NCBI GenBank assembly: GCA_963576565.1
Contig: OY755038.1
Span: 67,391,908 to 67,455,907, forward strand
DNA: 64,000 nt
Source: Aspidapion aeneum
Taxonomy: Eukaryota; Arthropoda; Insecta; Coleoptera; Brentidae
Direction: 5' to 3'
The notes under the pieces are model-generated. The model was not told the DNA's origin and did no database searches. It was given only the letters and a program-made list of their open reading frames with translations. Position 1 is the first letter of the stretch. Every line of letters begins with the position of its first letter. Of this stretch, positions 23,124-34,469 are shown one piece after another. Made by a program: the position numbers and the translations under genes.

Positions 23124-23302
23124 CCCCCATAAGGAAAGAAGCATTTGTACCTGCCATGTAAGGCGCGAGGAGCCTGCGGTTGTCCAAAAAGAGACGCTGC
23201 TCTCGGATCAAATCAAGACCGACAGTTAATGAATTCTTATTTGTTTTCAATGCGTACGACAAAGACAACTGCTTATATAGTTGTCGCATCTTATACGCCC
23301 TT
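23124..23302 (-). CDS. Possible host exon, unidentified
   Basis: On the minus strand an open stretch with balanced codon composition, less AT-rich than its surroundings, follows an acceptor-like TCTATAACAG (exon from 23302). It ends at a consensus donor GTAAGT (intron from 23123); an alternative donor GTACAA would end the exon at 23151. It encodes about 59 residues, including RQLYKQLSLSYALKTNKNSL and a charged EQRLFLDNRRLLAPYMAG stretch, likely helical. I do not recognise the protein family. No partner exon was identified nearby, as expected if introns are long and transposon-filled. It may be chance; the matched splice signals and composition are the support. Confidence 0.3.
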
Positions 23303-24104
23303 CTGTTATAGATAAATAGATATATAACATAAGATGGCGTTTTTCTAGTACATAGGTACGTGCAAAATATATTGCTTCTGATACAATCTTACCACTCTTA
23401 TTGGACTGGGGTCAAATACGTTGAGTTTTAATAGTGAACCATTCACAATATGTTTTTATTATGTCAACCAATGCTTCCCTTACTTACATGGACGTGCTTC
23501 TTAAGCATAAAAAAATTTGCAAAAAAATTAACATCTATCCGTTAAAATTGGAGTCAAGTGGCGTCAAAATAAAAAAAATCCTCTTTTTTGAATTAATTTG
23601 TGCACATATAACAAATACCTTTTTTCAAACAAACTAATCTCTAATGACAGTTCTAATATACCTTGTGTCAATTTTGCAAAAAAATTTTTAGTAAGCCAAT
23701 GAGCATCAGTTTAACTTTTTTTTTGAATCGGTGTTTTTCTAAAAAACTTCTATAAAACCCACGACTTCTGTAAAATTGCATAATTAAAAAGAAAAAAGTT
23801 ATAAAAATAGCACGCAACTGGCTTGATTTGTTAAGCATCCATTTGTTTGTCAGAAAATATGCAATTTTTCGTCGAATTTTTGACACTGCACTGTTTGCCA
23901 ATCTTAATTAAATAATTTTTTAAATTTTTGAAATTTTCTATTGTGCTCGAAAAGGCATATCCAAAGGTATATCGAACGATACTCAACTTATTAACCCGCC
24001 AGAATTTTTGCTACCTCCAGAATTTTATTTGATAACAGAAAAAACATTGATAGGATTGTTGGAGACTTTTACATTTGACTTGTTCTGATCCCTGAATTTC
24101 TAGA
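23303..24104. other. Anonymous AT-rich DNA
   Basis: No gene or repeat structure recognised. The open frames at 23434-23637 and 23668-23901 look like AT-rich chance frames. Confidence 0.45.
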
Positions 24105-24184
24105 AAAAATGCCAAAAAACCAAGTCCATTTAAACAAAATACTCTCGAGAGCTGCCGTAGACAGTATTCTTCGTAAACAGACCG
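24105..24184 (+). CDS. Possible short host exon, unidentified
   Basis: Acceptor-like CTGAATTTCTAG is followed by an A-rich start context and ATG at 24109. The 25-codon open stretch includes KNQVHLNKILSRAAVDSILR and ends at a consensus donor GTAAGT at 24185. Without splicing the frame stops at once. The peptide is hydrophilic and looks helical; I cannot assign a family. The donor lies 6 bp before the 1-kb tandem duplication. Support is limited to splice-like signals and peptide character. Confidence 0.22.
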
Positions 24185-24190
24185 TAAGTA

Positions 24191-26202
24191 TCAGTTACCC
24201 TTAGTTACTGCTCAAAGGGGATCCACAACCTTGTATGGAATATTAGAATAATTATTAATGTGTTCATATTATTATGTTTTTACTTCCAATTTGCCACCAG
24301 GTTTTTTTCCTAGATTTTTTTATACACAACATCGCGCTTTAAAACTATTGTGTATTTATCGAAGAAAAGATGTTTTATTAATTGCAAAAAATCTTTTTAC
24401 TCACGATCGTGATAGATCTTTATCAAACAGCGTTTAGGATAGACGTTTTAATACATATACATTGCAAGGTGAGAATACTAGTGCAGGAGATTTTTGCATT
24501 ATTTATATTTATAGTTTATAAAACTAGACACGTTTTTCCAATATAAATTTGATAATCACATGTGATCCCTTGTGACGTTTGCTCAGGGATGCAGATGCTA
24601 TGAGTATATGTTTTCCCTCAACCTCTGCAAAAGGTGTTTAACACACGCTACTAATTAGTTATTTATATTTGGATCCTGTTATCCAGACGTATCTACGTAC
24701 TTAGTTGCTTTATTTTGTACATTTGGAAAAACCAGTTTAAAATCTCATTTGATAACATTTTTTACAACTCTTATGAACTTACACTGAACACTTATGAAAC
24801 TCGCCTACGGCTTGGTCTAACAAATAGTCTTGCCCATGTGAAAAAGTTTTTAATAAAAAATGTTCTTACTTATTTAATAAATTAACCATGCGTCGTTGGA
24901 TTGTCAATGTTTCTTGGTGGTTGCAGTTATGTAACGGAGATCTATATAGAGTGACAAGTAGAATGTTGGAAAACTTAAATATAATAATAAATTTAATCTC
25001 TGTTATTACATCATTGTTTGAGGTAAAATATATTACAAAATAAGCAATAAGATATTCCAGTTTTAACAGAAGTCATCAATAATTACAAAACAAACAAACG
25101 AAAAATAAACGCAATTTATTATTATTTATTTTATTAAAACAATAAACTCTCAAATTATTTTTAAAAGACATTATGTTTTTAAACAATTACACAAATCAGT
25201 TACCCTTAGTTACTGCTCAAAGGGGATCCACAACCTTGTATGGAATATTAGAATAATTATTAATGTGTTCATATTATTATGTTTTTACTTCCAATTTGCC
25301 ACCAGGTTTTTTTCCTAGATTTTTTTATACACAACATCGCGCTTTAAAACTATTGTGTATTTATCGAAGAAAAGATGTTTTATTAATTGCAAAAAATCTT
25401 TTTACTCACGATCGTGATAGATCTTTATCAAACAGCGTTTAGGATAGACGTTTTAATACATATACATTGCAAGGTGAGAATACTAGTGCAGGAGATTTTT
25501 GCATTATTTATATTTATAGTTTATAAAACTAGACACGTTTTTCCAATATAAATTTGATAATCACATGTGATCCCTTGTGACGTTTGCTCAGGGATGCAGA
25601 TGCTATGAGTATATGTTTTCCCTCAACCTCTGCAAAAGGTGTTTAACACACGCTACTAATTAGTTATTTATATTTGGATCCTGTTATCCAGACGTACCTA
25701 CGTACTTAGTTGCTTTATTTTGTACATTTGGAAAAACCAGTTTAAAAAACTCATTTGATAACATTTTTTACAACTCTTATGAACTTACACTGAACACTTA
25801 TGAAACTCGCCTACGGCTTGGTCTAACAAATAGTCTTGCCCATGTGAAAAAGTTTTTAATAAAAAATGTTCTTACTTATTTAATAAATTAACCATGCGTC
25901 GTTGGATTGTCAATGTTTCTTGGTGGTTGCAGTTATGTAACGGAGATCTATATAGAGTGACAAGTAGAATGTTGGAAAACTTAAATATAATAATAAATTT
26001 AATCTCTATTATTACATCATTGTTTGAGGTAAAATATATTACAAAATAAGCAATAAGATATTCCAGTTTTAACAGAAGTCATCAATAATTACAAAACAAA
26101 CAAACGAAAAATAAACGCAATTTATTATTATTTAATTTTATTAAAACAATAAACTCTCAAATTATTTTTAAAAGACATTATGTTTTTAAACAATTACACA
26201 AA
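24191..26202. repeat. Tandem duplication of a ~1005-bp unit
   Basis: Unit 1 is 24191-25195 and unit 2 is 25196-26202, both starting TCAGTTACCCTTAGTTACTG and ending AAACAATTACACAAA. They differ by only a handful of substitutions and small indels (for example TAAAATCTCATT against TAAAAAACTCATT). The unit is AT-rich and non-coding, with no transposon ends. It is a recent segmental duplication, a two-copy satellite array or an assembly duplication. Confidence 0.9.
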
Positions 26203-26675
26203 GCTATTTTCTACCACATACCAGGAGTTCTAGCTTTTCAAGCCTTTTAATTTTCGTTACTGCAGCTCCAGTTGCTCTGGCTTAGCTACCTCTTAGAGCA
26301 GAATAATCATACACCTTTTAAAACGGTTGTAGTACTCATTAAGCAACAAATTTTACCTTTATCGCGTTTTTATTTTAATGCTTCTACGTAATGTCATTTA
26401 AATACTGTTTTTAACGAATCAGTAACAAAATAGCGCGTAGCAAACTAGCGGGTTTCAAATTAGCGCATATCAAAACATTGCCTTTTAAAATAGGGTGTGG
26501 TCAAAATAAAGCGTTTCGAATAAGTGTGTATTAAAATATAGCCCATTAGTTATTAAGACAGATGCTGTTAAGTGAAAAGCAAACATTTAAAAAAATATAT
26601 TTTCGAAATTATTATTTAAATAAATCTAACCAAACCCAAATGGTTCGATTATGAAGTCCTAACCTTACTTATATT
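26203..26675. other. Anonymous DNA with degenerate AATAGCG repeats
   Basis: About 26425-26540 contains a run of loosely repeated AAAATAGCGCGTAGCAAACT-type units of about 15 bp. A comparable degenerate array in the opposite sense is at 36830-37075. Confidence 0.5.
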
Positions 26676-26809
26676 TTAGCTCACACTACTACTATACTAT
26701 AGTGTGAGCTATTGTGAGCTATTTTTTCGAGAAAAAAAAGTTGCTCCGATTTCAAAAATTTTTATATATCTCTGCATTTCAGATGATTTTGAAACTTTTT
26801 TGTTGCGCC

Positions 26810-26841
<32 letters not shown>

Positions 26842-27395
26842 GAATGTCTGTCTGTAACGACCAACCCGCATAACTCAAAAACCGCTTATCCGATTTAAAT
26901 GAAATTTGGTACCTAGGCTGGGTCTTGGGCCGTGATAGTTCCATTTAAAAATGAACAAAATTCACTAAACGCAAGCCAAGTAAAAGGGTGGGGGTAGATT
27001 TCAAAAATTAGGGTTTATGTGAAAATATGGAATGTGTGATATCAAACGAAAGGTAATTAAGTCTGGAGTTAAACAAGATACATTTTAGTTTATTTAAAAA
27101 AAAGGGTGGCGGTAGATTTCAAAAATTAGTGTTTGAGGGAAAATATGGCATGTGTGATATCAAATGAAAGCTAATTGAGTCTGGAGTCAAACAAAATACA
27201 TTTTAGTTTTTCAAAAAAGGATGGTTGCAGATTTTAAAAATTAGAGTTTTAGTCAAAACATGGCTTGTGTGGTATCAAACGAAAGGTAATTAAATCTGGA
27301 GTTAAAATATATTTCAGGTTTTAGTTATATTAGCTCAAACGTACACTATAACTATAGTACCTAGTGTGAGCTTAGGTGCCCATAAATTGCCAGGG
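26676..27395 (+). repeat. (CTGT)n hairpin-ended repeat family, second full copy
   Basis: Same order as 6815-7545: end hairpin AGCTCACACTACTACTATAC, (TCTG)n at about 26810-26845, the TAACGACCAACCCGCATAAC core, three ~115-bp units, the right hairpin (about 27333-27372) and GTGCCCATAAATTGCCAG. Sequence identity to the first copy is high but not perfect. Confidence 0.75.
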
Positions 27396-29236
27396 TATTT
27401 TTAAATGACCTCTCGAGCAACTTGTGTTCTAATATGTGTGCCTATTATTAAGCTGAGAAAGCGAGCCTTTGCGCAAAAACCTAATTAAAATTTGTATTTC
27501 TTGAACGGTTTCCTGAGTATAAACAAATCGGACCGTGGACTCATGAGCACCACGGAAGTGTACAACCAAGCACAAAAGTGACTTCCTGTGGCAAGCATCT
27601 GCAAGAAAAAATTGAGTAATGAGGGCTACACTGTTGTTACTGACAAAGCAGGGTCGGTTTAGAAAACTTTGTGGTTGTCCATGGGTGAAAATTTGCTTTA
27701 AAATCTGGCAGTGGGACATATTATAAGCATACAGGTTTTGAATTTTATATAGTATGTATAGAGAATAGAGTTTCGGGATTCACCTAACCAGGTTATTTTG
27801 GGGGTCTTTAGCAACAGGCGTATGACGTGTATAATGCCAAAACAAACTACTACTGAAAGGGGGGTGCTAATTATAGGGATGCCAGGTTTAGGAATATGTT
27901 TCTCTAGACAATAGAATAAAATTTTCAGGAGATGTACTTCAAATTCGAGACATATTTAGGTATTATGAAAACAAAATGTTATCGTTGTTTTTTAAGGGAT
28001 TTAGGGGCTTTATATATGTATGTAAGAATGCTCTGCATACCTATGGTATATTTATGAACATATTTATTTTGTCTCACAATACCTATACTATAAGAACACA
28101 AGTACCAAAAAAAGGAAAGGTTTTCACTTTAGAATTTAAATTCTTGAGGAAAAATTGCAAAAATCGGAATATTTGGCGTCCCGAAAAGGGTCTTTTCAGG
28201 ACAAATGTGGGCAAATCGCGAAAAAGTGTTGAGATGGCCTAGAACACATCAAAACTAGAAAATAATTTGCAATATATTTTTTTTAAATAAAAACTAATTC
28301 CTCAAGTTTTACCACCTACGCTAAGGTCCAAAATTTGATACTTAAGTGGAACTTAGACAGCAACAGCAAGTGCTTATTTTAAGCTCAGTGGAACTTCAAC
28401 TCTTAAGTCGAAGTGAGAAAGTGGCCATTGATATCCTAAAAAAAAAAGGTTCGAATTATTAAGGAGTTATTAATTTTTTATGCAAATTCAAAGTTTTCAA
28501 AACTCAATAAATCTAAGAATTTAAACCTAAAGACAAGCGTTGTCTTGCTTAGAATTAAAGAAAGAGTTGAAATAAAAAATAAAATAAAAGGTTTTGTTTT
28601 AACAATTTAGTCGTGCTACGAGTTTATGTCCCCTTTATGCCAAAAGATATCTGCTTAGCCGACATTTTAAAACCTAGTAGGATTAAACTTTTTTAGATCT
28701 TTTGTATAATTTAAAAAATAAATATATATTTTTTATTTTTTAGTGGTAGGTTCTTAGATGCACGAAAAAACCACTTTGTTTTTAAAAAAATTTTGGTCTA
28801 TATTTAAAATTTTGGTAAAATGGTTCGAAGGACCAAAACCTGAGAACGTTATTTTATTTCCATAGGCAACTTGTTAAATAGCAAATTTTTAACAGAATTA
28901 AAGTATGTGTCTTAATAACAAAAATATGGCAGAAGTTCCAATTTTTAAGTTTTTTCTCCCTGCTCAAAAGCTACAATTAAACTACAATTAAACTAAACTT
29001 TTGACATCTTGAAAATTGATGGCAGTAAGGCAATAGTCGCATGTCCCAGTCAATATTTATAATAACAGAGTTTACCACTGATGGAAAATTGAACACCCTA
29101 TAAATTATAAATGTCGTACTCCATTTTTAGATTCCCTTTTTTAATTTTAAAATTTTAAATACGAGGGTGTTTTAGCAAAAACTTAGCAGAGGGATATTCT
29201 GCTATTTCTTATTGGAATTTGGACAATTTTTGATTT
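27396..29236. other. Anonymous AT-rich DNA
   Basis: I see no supported gene. The frames at 27429-27719 (minus) and 27976-28242 (plus) have no recognisable motif. Short oligo-A and oligo-T runs are common. Confidence 0.45.
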
Positions 29237-29503
29237 GAATAGGGAAAGTGGGTCCAGGGATAACTTGTTTTGAAGGTCTCCCGAATGTCTTTATAACCGT
29301 GTAAATATATCGAGAATTTACCTGTCGAATAGTTTTTGAGATATTTTGCCTTCAGTTTTCCAAATTTACCATAGACTGATAAAATAAAAATTAAATCAAA
29401 AAAATATAAAATTTTGATTTAATTTTCATTTTTACAGTCCATGTTAAATTAAGACAATTAAGAGACCTCTAAAATAAAATATCACTCGATACACTTTCCC
29501 TAT
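29237..29503. repeat. Fold-back MITE
   Basis: AATAGGGAAAGTG near 29238 pairs with CACTTTCCCTATT near 29490. Internally AATAAAAATTAAATCAAAA (about 29383-29401) pairs with TTTTGATTTAATTTTCATT (about 29412-29430) around a very short loop, with further pairing such as ATAGACTG with CAGTCCAT. The whole reads as an imperfect palindrome centred near 29406. Confidence 0.6.
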
Positions 29504-29944
29504 TGAAAATATACCGCCTGTCCCAAAGTACTTCTTTAAGGGTTCTCCTATTGAAGTTCGAGAAAGGAATCTGAAATATAGATGTATCCAACAAAGATGG
29601 CCTGACTTTTTTTATATTTCACCTTTTAAGTGGCCTCTATTATCTTTACCAAAAGTCGCTGAAATCGACTGTTAGGGCGGAAGGGGGCGGGGCTCTGTAT
29701 CCAATGGAATCTATTAAAGGAAGGTAAATTTGGCCTTTGGGAATCACTTTGGAAAACCCAGTAGTGTTTAAGTTTACCCCTGAAAGGGGTTAATTTCAAG
29801 AAAATTAAAAGAGACAAACAAAATTGACGTTTCCGAGGGTTTATCCAAATTCCATATTAAATACCCGAGAAGGCCACTGTTAAAAATTTTGTTAATCACA
29901 CTGTACTGGGCTTCTAATCTAGATTTTTTTTCAAGGGTACTTTT

Positions 29945-30822
29945 TCAAAGCCGGCTTTCAAATAAATAGTAGTAGCTACATACAAAAGATACACACAGAA
30001 CAAGGAGTTATTGAAAGTTTGTATTTAAGAGCCGTTAATATTTCAAATAATAATAAAGGATTAAATACAGAAATCTACAACATTAAAAATGACTTACCAC
30101 AGAATGGTTATTCCGAGAAATGATAAAACTCAACGTTCTCTAAAATTAAAAATTAACTAAACGTAGAAAATTCTGAAAATAATAATCCATTGGGTAACAT
30201 TCTATATATTTAAGGGATTTTAGAAAACTTAAGACGAATATGCGAATTCTATAATATTAAAACAGAATGTTCATCGGGAAACACGATAAGGAAGGAGCCT
30301 TAAACTAAAACAAAACCAGAAAATCCCTCATATATACAGGAATGTAAACCATATCTAGGTGAAACGAAATGCCCTCTTCAGGTGAAAGTAATTAAACATC
30401 TAAAAAGTACCTAATTAGGGGATATTGAAAAATCAGGTTTAGCGGATCATGCATGGTCAAATGATTACAGGATTCAATTGTCTGAATAATGTTTTGCATT
30501 AGGGGTCGCATTGGCGAAAACGAAAGTTTATTGAATCTGCGTTTATAATGCAGAATAAAGAAGTTTTTAGTTAACATGTCAAAGATATGGAAACCACTCC
30601 TTAAGGAAAACAAACCACTCCTTAAGGAAAACAAACATCTTAAGATGCCCTCCCGTCACACGTGACTGCTCACCAAGTAGTAGCCTGTAGACTAGATTGT
30701 TTACTTTACACATGAAAACGATTAGTGAAACTTACTAACCAAAATGTCGTGTTTACATAAAATAAAAACAATGGAAATCCGAAATTTTGTTTCTACTTAA
30801 TCATTGTCTACGAGTTTCAAAC
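29945..30822 (+). mobile_element. Penelope-like element remnant, copy 1
   Basis: Decayed 3' half of a Penelope-like retroelement in several frames. An EQGVIESLYLRA-like stretch and a QNGYSEK block (30000-30120) are followed by LGNILYI at the expected place. The GIY-YIG endonuclease remnant (about 30318-30560) retains YLGETKCPLQVK, QLGDIEK-like residues, ADHAWSND and an ALAKTKVY-like stretch. The 3' UTR ends near 30822 and matches copy 2. The RT core is absent. Stops and frameshifts throughout show it is dead. Confidence 0.75.
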
Positions 30823-31111
30823 AAAAAAAAATCCGTGTGCGGTTTTGTCCTGCACTATTTTGATTGCAGTGTTTTGGTTACCGCTGTTCCGAAGGATCAC
30901 TATTTTTTAGATATCTTAGTGACACTCTTGTTTTAAGAAAATTGACTGAAAAATTATACTTACCCGTTCAGAAGCACACATCTGAATTTTCCTGGAAAAT
31001 AATATATCTCACCTAACCTGACTAAAACCATAACTAATCTATTCCTGACGCACGCATCTGAATTTTTCTGAAAAATATTCTAACCTAACCTTTAAATAAT
31101 TAAATTTATTA
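30823..31111. other. Short spacer
   Basis: Nothing recognised between the Penelope-like 3' end and the DNA transposon, apart from a TAACCTAACC-type run near 31010-31090. Confidence 0.4.
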
Positions 31112-31170
31112 GACATTCCAGGATGACGTCATTGACAGTCCGCCATGTTGCTTGTGGGGCAGACAAATCA
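31112..31170. repeat. Left terminal inverted repeat of the ISL2EU-like element
   Basis: Starts GACATTCCAGG. Aligns to the reverse complement of 35858-35916 with scattered mismatches, including the shared GCCAT and TGTGGGGCA blocks. Confidence 0.8.
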
Positions 31171-31227
31171 ATACCACCATATGTAAACATGGGAAACAGT
31201 TGTTTCTTTTTTTGTGTTTTTTTGAAA

Positions 31228-31444
31228 ATGCCATCGTTTTGTGCGGTTGTTGGGTGCTCCAAAAGGGGAGAAAGGGATAAACTACGTTTTTTTAGAATTC
31301 CTAGGTCATATAAAGGGCGTAGAGAGACGTTAGATGCTCTATCCCAAAAACGTCGTGAGGGTTGGATTCGCGCATTAAAACGTGGAAACTTGAGTGAAAC
31401 ATTTTTAAATAATGCTCGAATTTGTGAAAACCACTTTGTAAAAG
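31228..31444 (+). CDS. THAP-DDE transposase, exon 1 (THAP domain)
   Basis: First coding exon of a predicted 488-residue transposase. The ATG at 31228 opens MPSFCAVVGCSKRG, the conserved start of THAP zinc fingers. The C2CH ligands follow: Cys5, Cys10, then Cys and His in ARICENHFVKG near the exon end. The conserved Trp (EGWIRALKR) and Pro (FFRIP) are present. THAP domains bind DNA, here presumably the element's own termini. The exon ends in phase 1 at a GTATGT donor (31445). An in-frame upstream ATG at 31123 lies in the terminal repeat and is less likely, because the THAP finger must begin at the N-terminus and the context AAAATG is good. Confidence 0.85.
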
Positions 31445-32343
31445 GTATGTAGTCAATTATGTTATTAATATAATTTGCAAAAAGTTTAATTTCTTTAGTT
31501 TTTTGTTCAGTTGTGAATGCTTCTTTGTATCAAATAATATTAAGGTTTTAATGTGTAAATAATGCTTTGTTCATAGTTGTTATAGTCCCAAGACATAGTT
31601 TTATGGCTAGTTTACCGAAAATTTAATAGCTAATTCTCAATTCTTAATGCTTTGTTTTGTAACTCCATCTTACAAAACTAAGCAAACTGAAAAAATGCAG
31701 ATATCAAAAATAGGCATTAGAGAGAAAAAGCCAATTTAACACTTATCAGCTTCTTCTCAGTATCGATAAACTCATCATTCCATTGGTGAAAGACACAAAT
31801 ATGTCAAGCTTGACAGGTTTGTATCTTTCAACCAATTAAATGATGATTTTTTCCGAGGGGTGAACAGCTAACCCAAAATGTGTACACCGATTGTGAAAAT
31901 CCACAATCTTTTGCTAAGATTGTGAAAGATTGTGAGGGATTGTGGCAAGATTGTGAGGGATTGTGGCAAGATTGTGAAAGATTGTGAGAGATTGTGAAGG
32001 ATTGTGAGAGATTGTGACAGATTGTGGGTGATTGGAGGGATTGTGTAAAGATTGTGAAGGCTTGTGAACAGATTGTGAGAAATGGGTACACCGATTGTGA
32101 GAGCTGTTCACCCCTCGACTTTTTCGATACTGATAAGTGAGTTGATAAGTTAGGAATTAGTTTTTTCTCTCTATTAAGTATTGAGAATCACTTAACAATA
32201 AAGTTTTTGGAAAATTGGGCATTAATTTTAAATACCATCCTCATGAGCTAGCGAGAATGTTTAAAGTTGCAAGTTATGCATTTATCTAAAATTTTTAGAA
32301 TGGACAAACCACACTGTCATACCAATAATGTTACTTTTTTTAG
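31445..32343 (+). other. Intron 1 of the transposase with palindrome and minisatellite
   Basis: 899-bp intron (GT...AG). It holds a near-perfect palindrome at about 31774-31845 centred on AAGCTT (31806-31811). It also holds a minisatellite of about ten-base units (GATTGTGAGG type) at about 31888-32100. The minisatellite is bracketed by inverted GAGGGGTGAACAGCT (about 31855) and AGCTGTTCACCCCTC (about 32103), so it may be a separate small insertion. Confidence 0.75.
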
Positions 32344-32489
32344 GGGAATCAGCTCAAGTTGAGGATAAGGATAATCCTGATTGGATACCATCAGTGAATA
32401 TGGGGTATACAACTACTAAAAGCCATGATGAGGATTCTGTTAAACGACATAGTAGAGCAGCTCAACGTCATACAAAGCGACTTAAAATG
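32344..32489 (+). CDS. THAP-DDE transposase, exon 2
   Basis: Starts after a T-rich acceptor (CTTTTTTTAG) and joins exon 1 in frame. The joined product reads from HFVKG into DNPDWIPSVNMGY, matching the Pro- and Trp-containing tail (DWVPSL-like) that commonly follows THAP domains in transposases. A basic stretch, KRHSRAAQRHTKRLK, follows and could act as nuclear localisation or DNA contact. Donor GTGAGG at 32490, phase 0. Confidence 0.8.
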
Positions 32490-32586
32490 GTGAGGTCATT
32501 TTTTTATTTATAGAGCAATAAAAGCATGTTCATCCTTTATTTTGCAAAAATAGTAAATAACCAATTTTGCTTGTTTATTCTTATAG

Positions 32587-33690
32587 GACGAAGCTAGCAC
32601 AAGTAGCACTGTCAATCCTGAAATATCAAGTGACAATCATTTAATAACTCCCTCAATGAGTGAAGAAACAGGAAAATGTAATGTATCGGTTCAAACAGAT
32701 CTAGATATGGAACATCTTGCAAAGTTATTTGAAGATTTAACCTTTAGCAATGAAAGAATTTTGGAATTGCAAAAGAAAGTTAAGGCAACAGATTTATCTG
32801 AAGAGGCCTTTACTGACAATGATACAAAAACACTATATTTGACTGGAATTCCATGCTCCAAAATGATGTTCAGAACATTTGATTCTGTATCTCCTTATTT
32901 CTCAACTAAAAGTGTTTTATCCCCATTTAAACAGTTTATTTTAACTTTAATAAAACTAAGACTTGATTTACCATTTAGATATTTGGCTTATATTTTTGCT
33001 ATCTCACCAACAACAGCATCTGACACATTTTACAAGGGAATTGATATATTTTATGAAAGGTTCAAAAAACTTGTCTATTGGCCAGACCGAGAAGTTTTAG
33101 AAAAGACTATGCCATTTTGTTTTAAAAAAAACTTTGGAAATCGTATTTCCATAATAATAGATTGTTTTGAAATCTTCACAGAAACTCCATCAGGCCTATT
33201 AAAAACAGCTCAAATGTGGTCAAATTATAAACATCATGAGACTGTAAAATTTCTGATAGGAATTACACCTCAAGGCACAATCTCATATATTTCAGAGGCT
33301 TGGGGTGGTCGAACCAGCGACAAACATTTGACAGAAAACTGTGGAATGCTCGACCTGATTATGCCAGGAGACGTAATTTTAGCTGATAGAGGCTTTTTAA
33401 TAAGAGATTCAGTTAAAATATTAGGAGCAGAATTACTAATTCCAGCATTTACAAAAGGAAAAAGCCAACTCGAACCATTAGATGTAGAAACTACTCGAAA
33501 GATAGCAAATGTTAGAATACATGTTGAAAGACTTATTGGTATGCTTAAAAGAACATTTAAGGTTTGTCAAAGTACACTACCTATAAGCATGTTATCTGCT
33601 TATAGTGGAGAAAAAAGTGCACTGGATAAAATTTTAATTGTTTGTAGTGCTTTAATAAATTTATGTAATAGCATAGTACCACTGGAGTAA
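32587..33690 (+). CDS. THAP-DDE transposase, exon 3 (DDE_4-type catalytic domain)
   Basis: Acceptor TTCTTATAG at 32578-32586; joins in frame and runs to the stop at 33688-33690. A Ser/Thr-rich linker and a short predicted coiled coil (MEHLAKLFEDLTFSNERILE) precede a helical block. The nuclease fold follows, with candidate catalytic residues Asp in SIIIDCFEIF, Asp in VILADRGFLIRD and Glu in RIHVERLIGMLK. GRTSDKHLTENCG is the conserved loop of DDE_4-type enzymes. All three acidic positions are present and the frame is intact over 1104 bases, so the enzyme could be functional. It would cut and rejoin the element ends. An alternative family name is PIF/Harbinger-related; THAP plus this DDE type favours ISL2EU. 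Confidence 0.85.
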   Translation, partial: DEASTSSTVNPEISSDNHLITPSMSEETGKCNVSVQTDLDMEHLAKLFEDLTFSNERILELQKKVKATDLSEEAFTDNDTKTLYLTGIPCSKMMFRTFDSVSPYFSTKSVLSPFKQFILTLIKLRLDLPFRYLAYIFAISPTTASDTFYKGIDIFYERFKKLVYWPDREVLEKTMPFCFKKNFGNRISIIIDCFEIFTETPSGLLKTAQMWSNYKHHETVKFLIGITPQGTISYISEAWGGRTSDKHLTENCGMLDLIMPGDVILADRGFLIRDSVKILGAELLIPAFTKGKSQLEPLDVETTRKIANVRIHVERLIGMLKRTFKVCQSTLPISMLSAYSGEKSALDKILIVCSALINLCNSIVPLE

Positions 33691-34469
33691 ACAAGATTAT
33701 TTTTGGCAAAATAAAAAAAGTATGTATTTACTTTATGTACACTTTTTATCACTTTAAGATGAATTTGTATCAGTATTTTTTTATTTAAATTTTACAATTT
33801 ATATTTTTTTATTTAAATTTTACAATTTATATTTTTTTATTTTATATTAATATTTTTAGAATATATGTATATTATAAAATTCACATGTTTTTTTATGGCC
33901 ACCTTTGGGCATCAGTAAAATCAAATCCATTTTTTTTATTAAAAATTTCAAATTTGATACATAAAATAAATTACACAGTTGGGCAACTCTCAAATATGAA
34001 AAAAAATATGTTGCCTTTTCTCATGAAAAATTTTATTTAATATGAATACAAAATTTAACAGGAATGGCGAAAAACTGCCTAAATACACTTCTGGGGAATA
34101 AAATTTCCAATAATTTTTACATAATTATATTGTATATTTTATTATTTGTATATGGATGGATGGAATTATTCTTTTATTGTACAAAAATGTATTTTGTGAA
34201 GTTATTTGTCGTTCATGTAAAATGTCACTTTAAAATAAAACACTGTATATAAAATAGGAAAAAATGTTTATTTGAAATTTTTTATAAAAAAAGAGCTAGG
34301 TATGTACCTATAGGTAATAGCCCAACCAACAAAACGCAATTTAAAATTAATTGTGAGTAATATATTAATTTTACAGTTTATATATTTATTTAAATCAGCC
34401 TGCAAAAAAACTGTTTTTTCTTAATACATTTTTGGTAAGTAGGTACCTTTTTAAAGCATAGAAAAAGGG
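33691..34469. other. AT-rich spacer between the two convergent transposon genes
   Basis: About 780 bp with no coding sequence. It contains a two-copy TTTATTTAAATTTTACAATT repeat at about 33780-33840. A YqaJ-type nuclease domain would be expected here on the minus strand by comparison with related elements; I see none. Confidence 0.55.

Noticed and set aside
24191..26202. Pair of LTRs of an element with no interior
   Set aside because: The units abut directly, lack TG...CA ends and have no target duplication; tandem duplication is simpler.
27429..27719. 96-codon minus-strand frame
   Set aside because: Looked protein-like at first, but no motif, start context or splice signal supports it on either strand.
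31828..32111. Ser/His/Asn-rich open frames on the minus strand
   Set aside because: Translated minisatellite inside the transposase intron.
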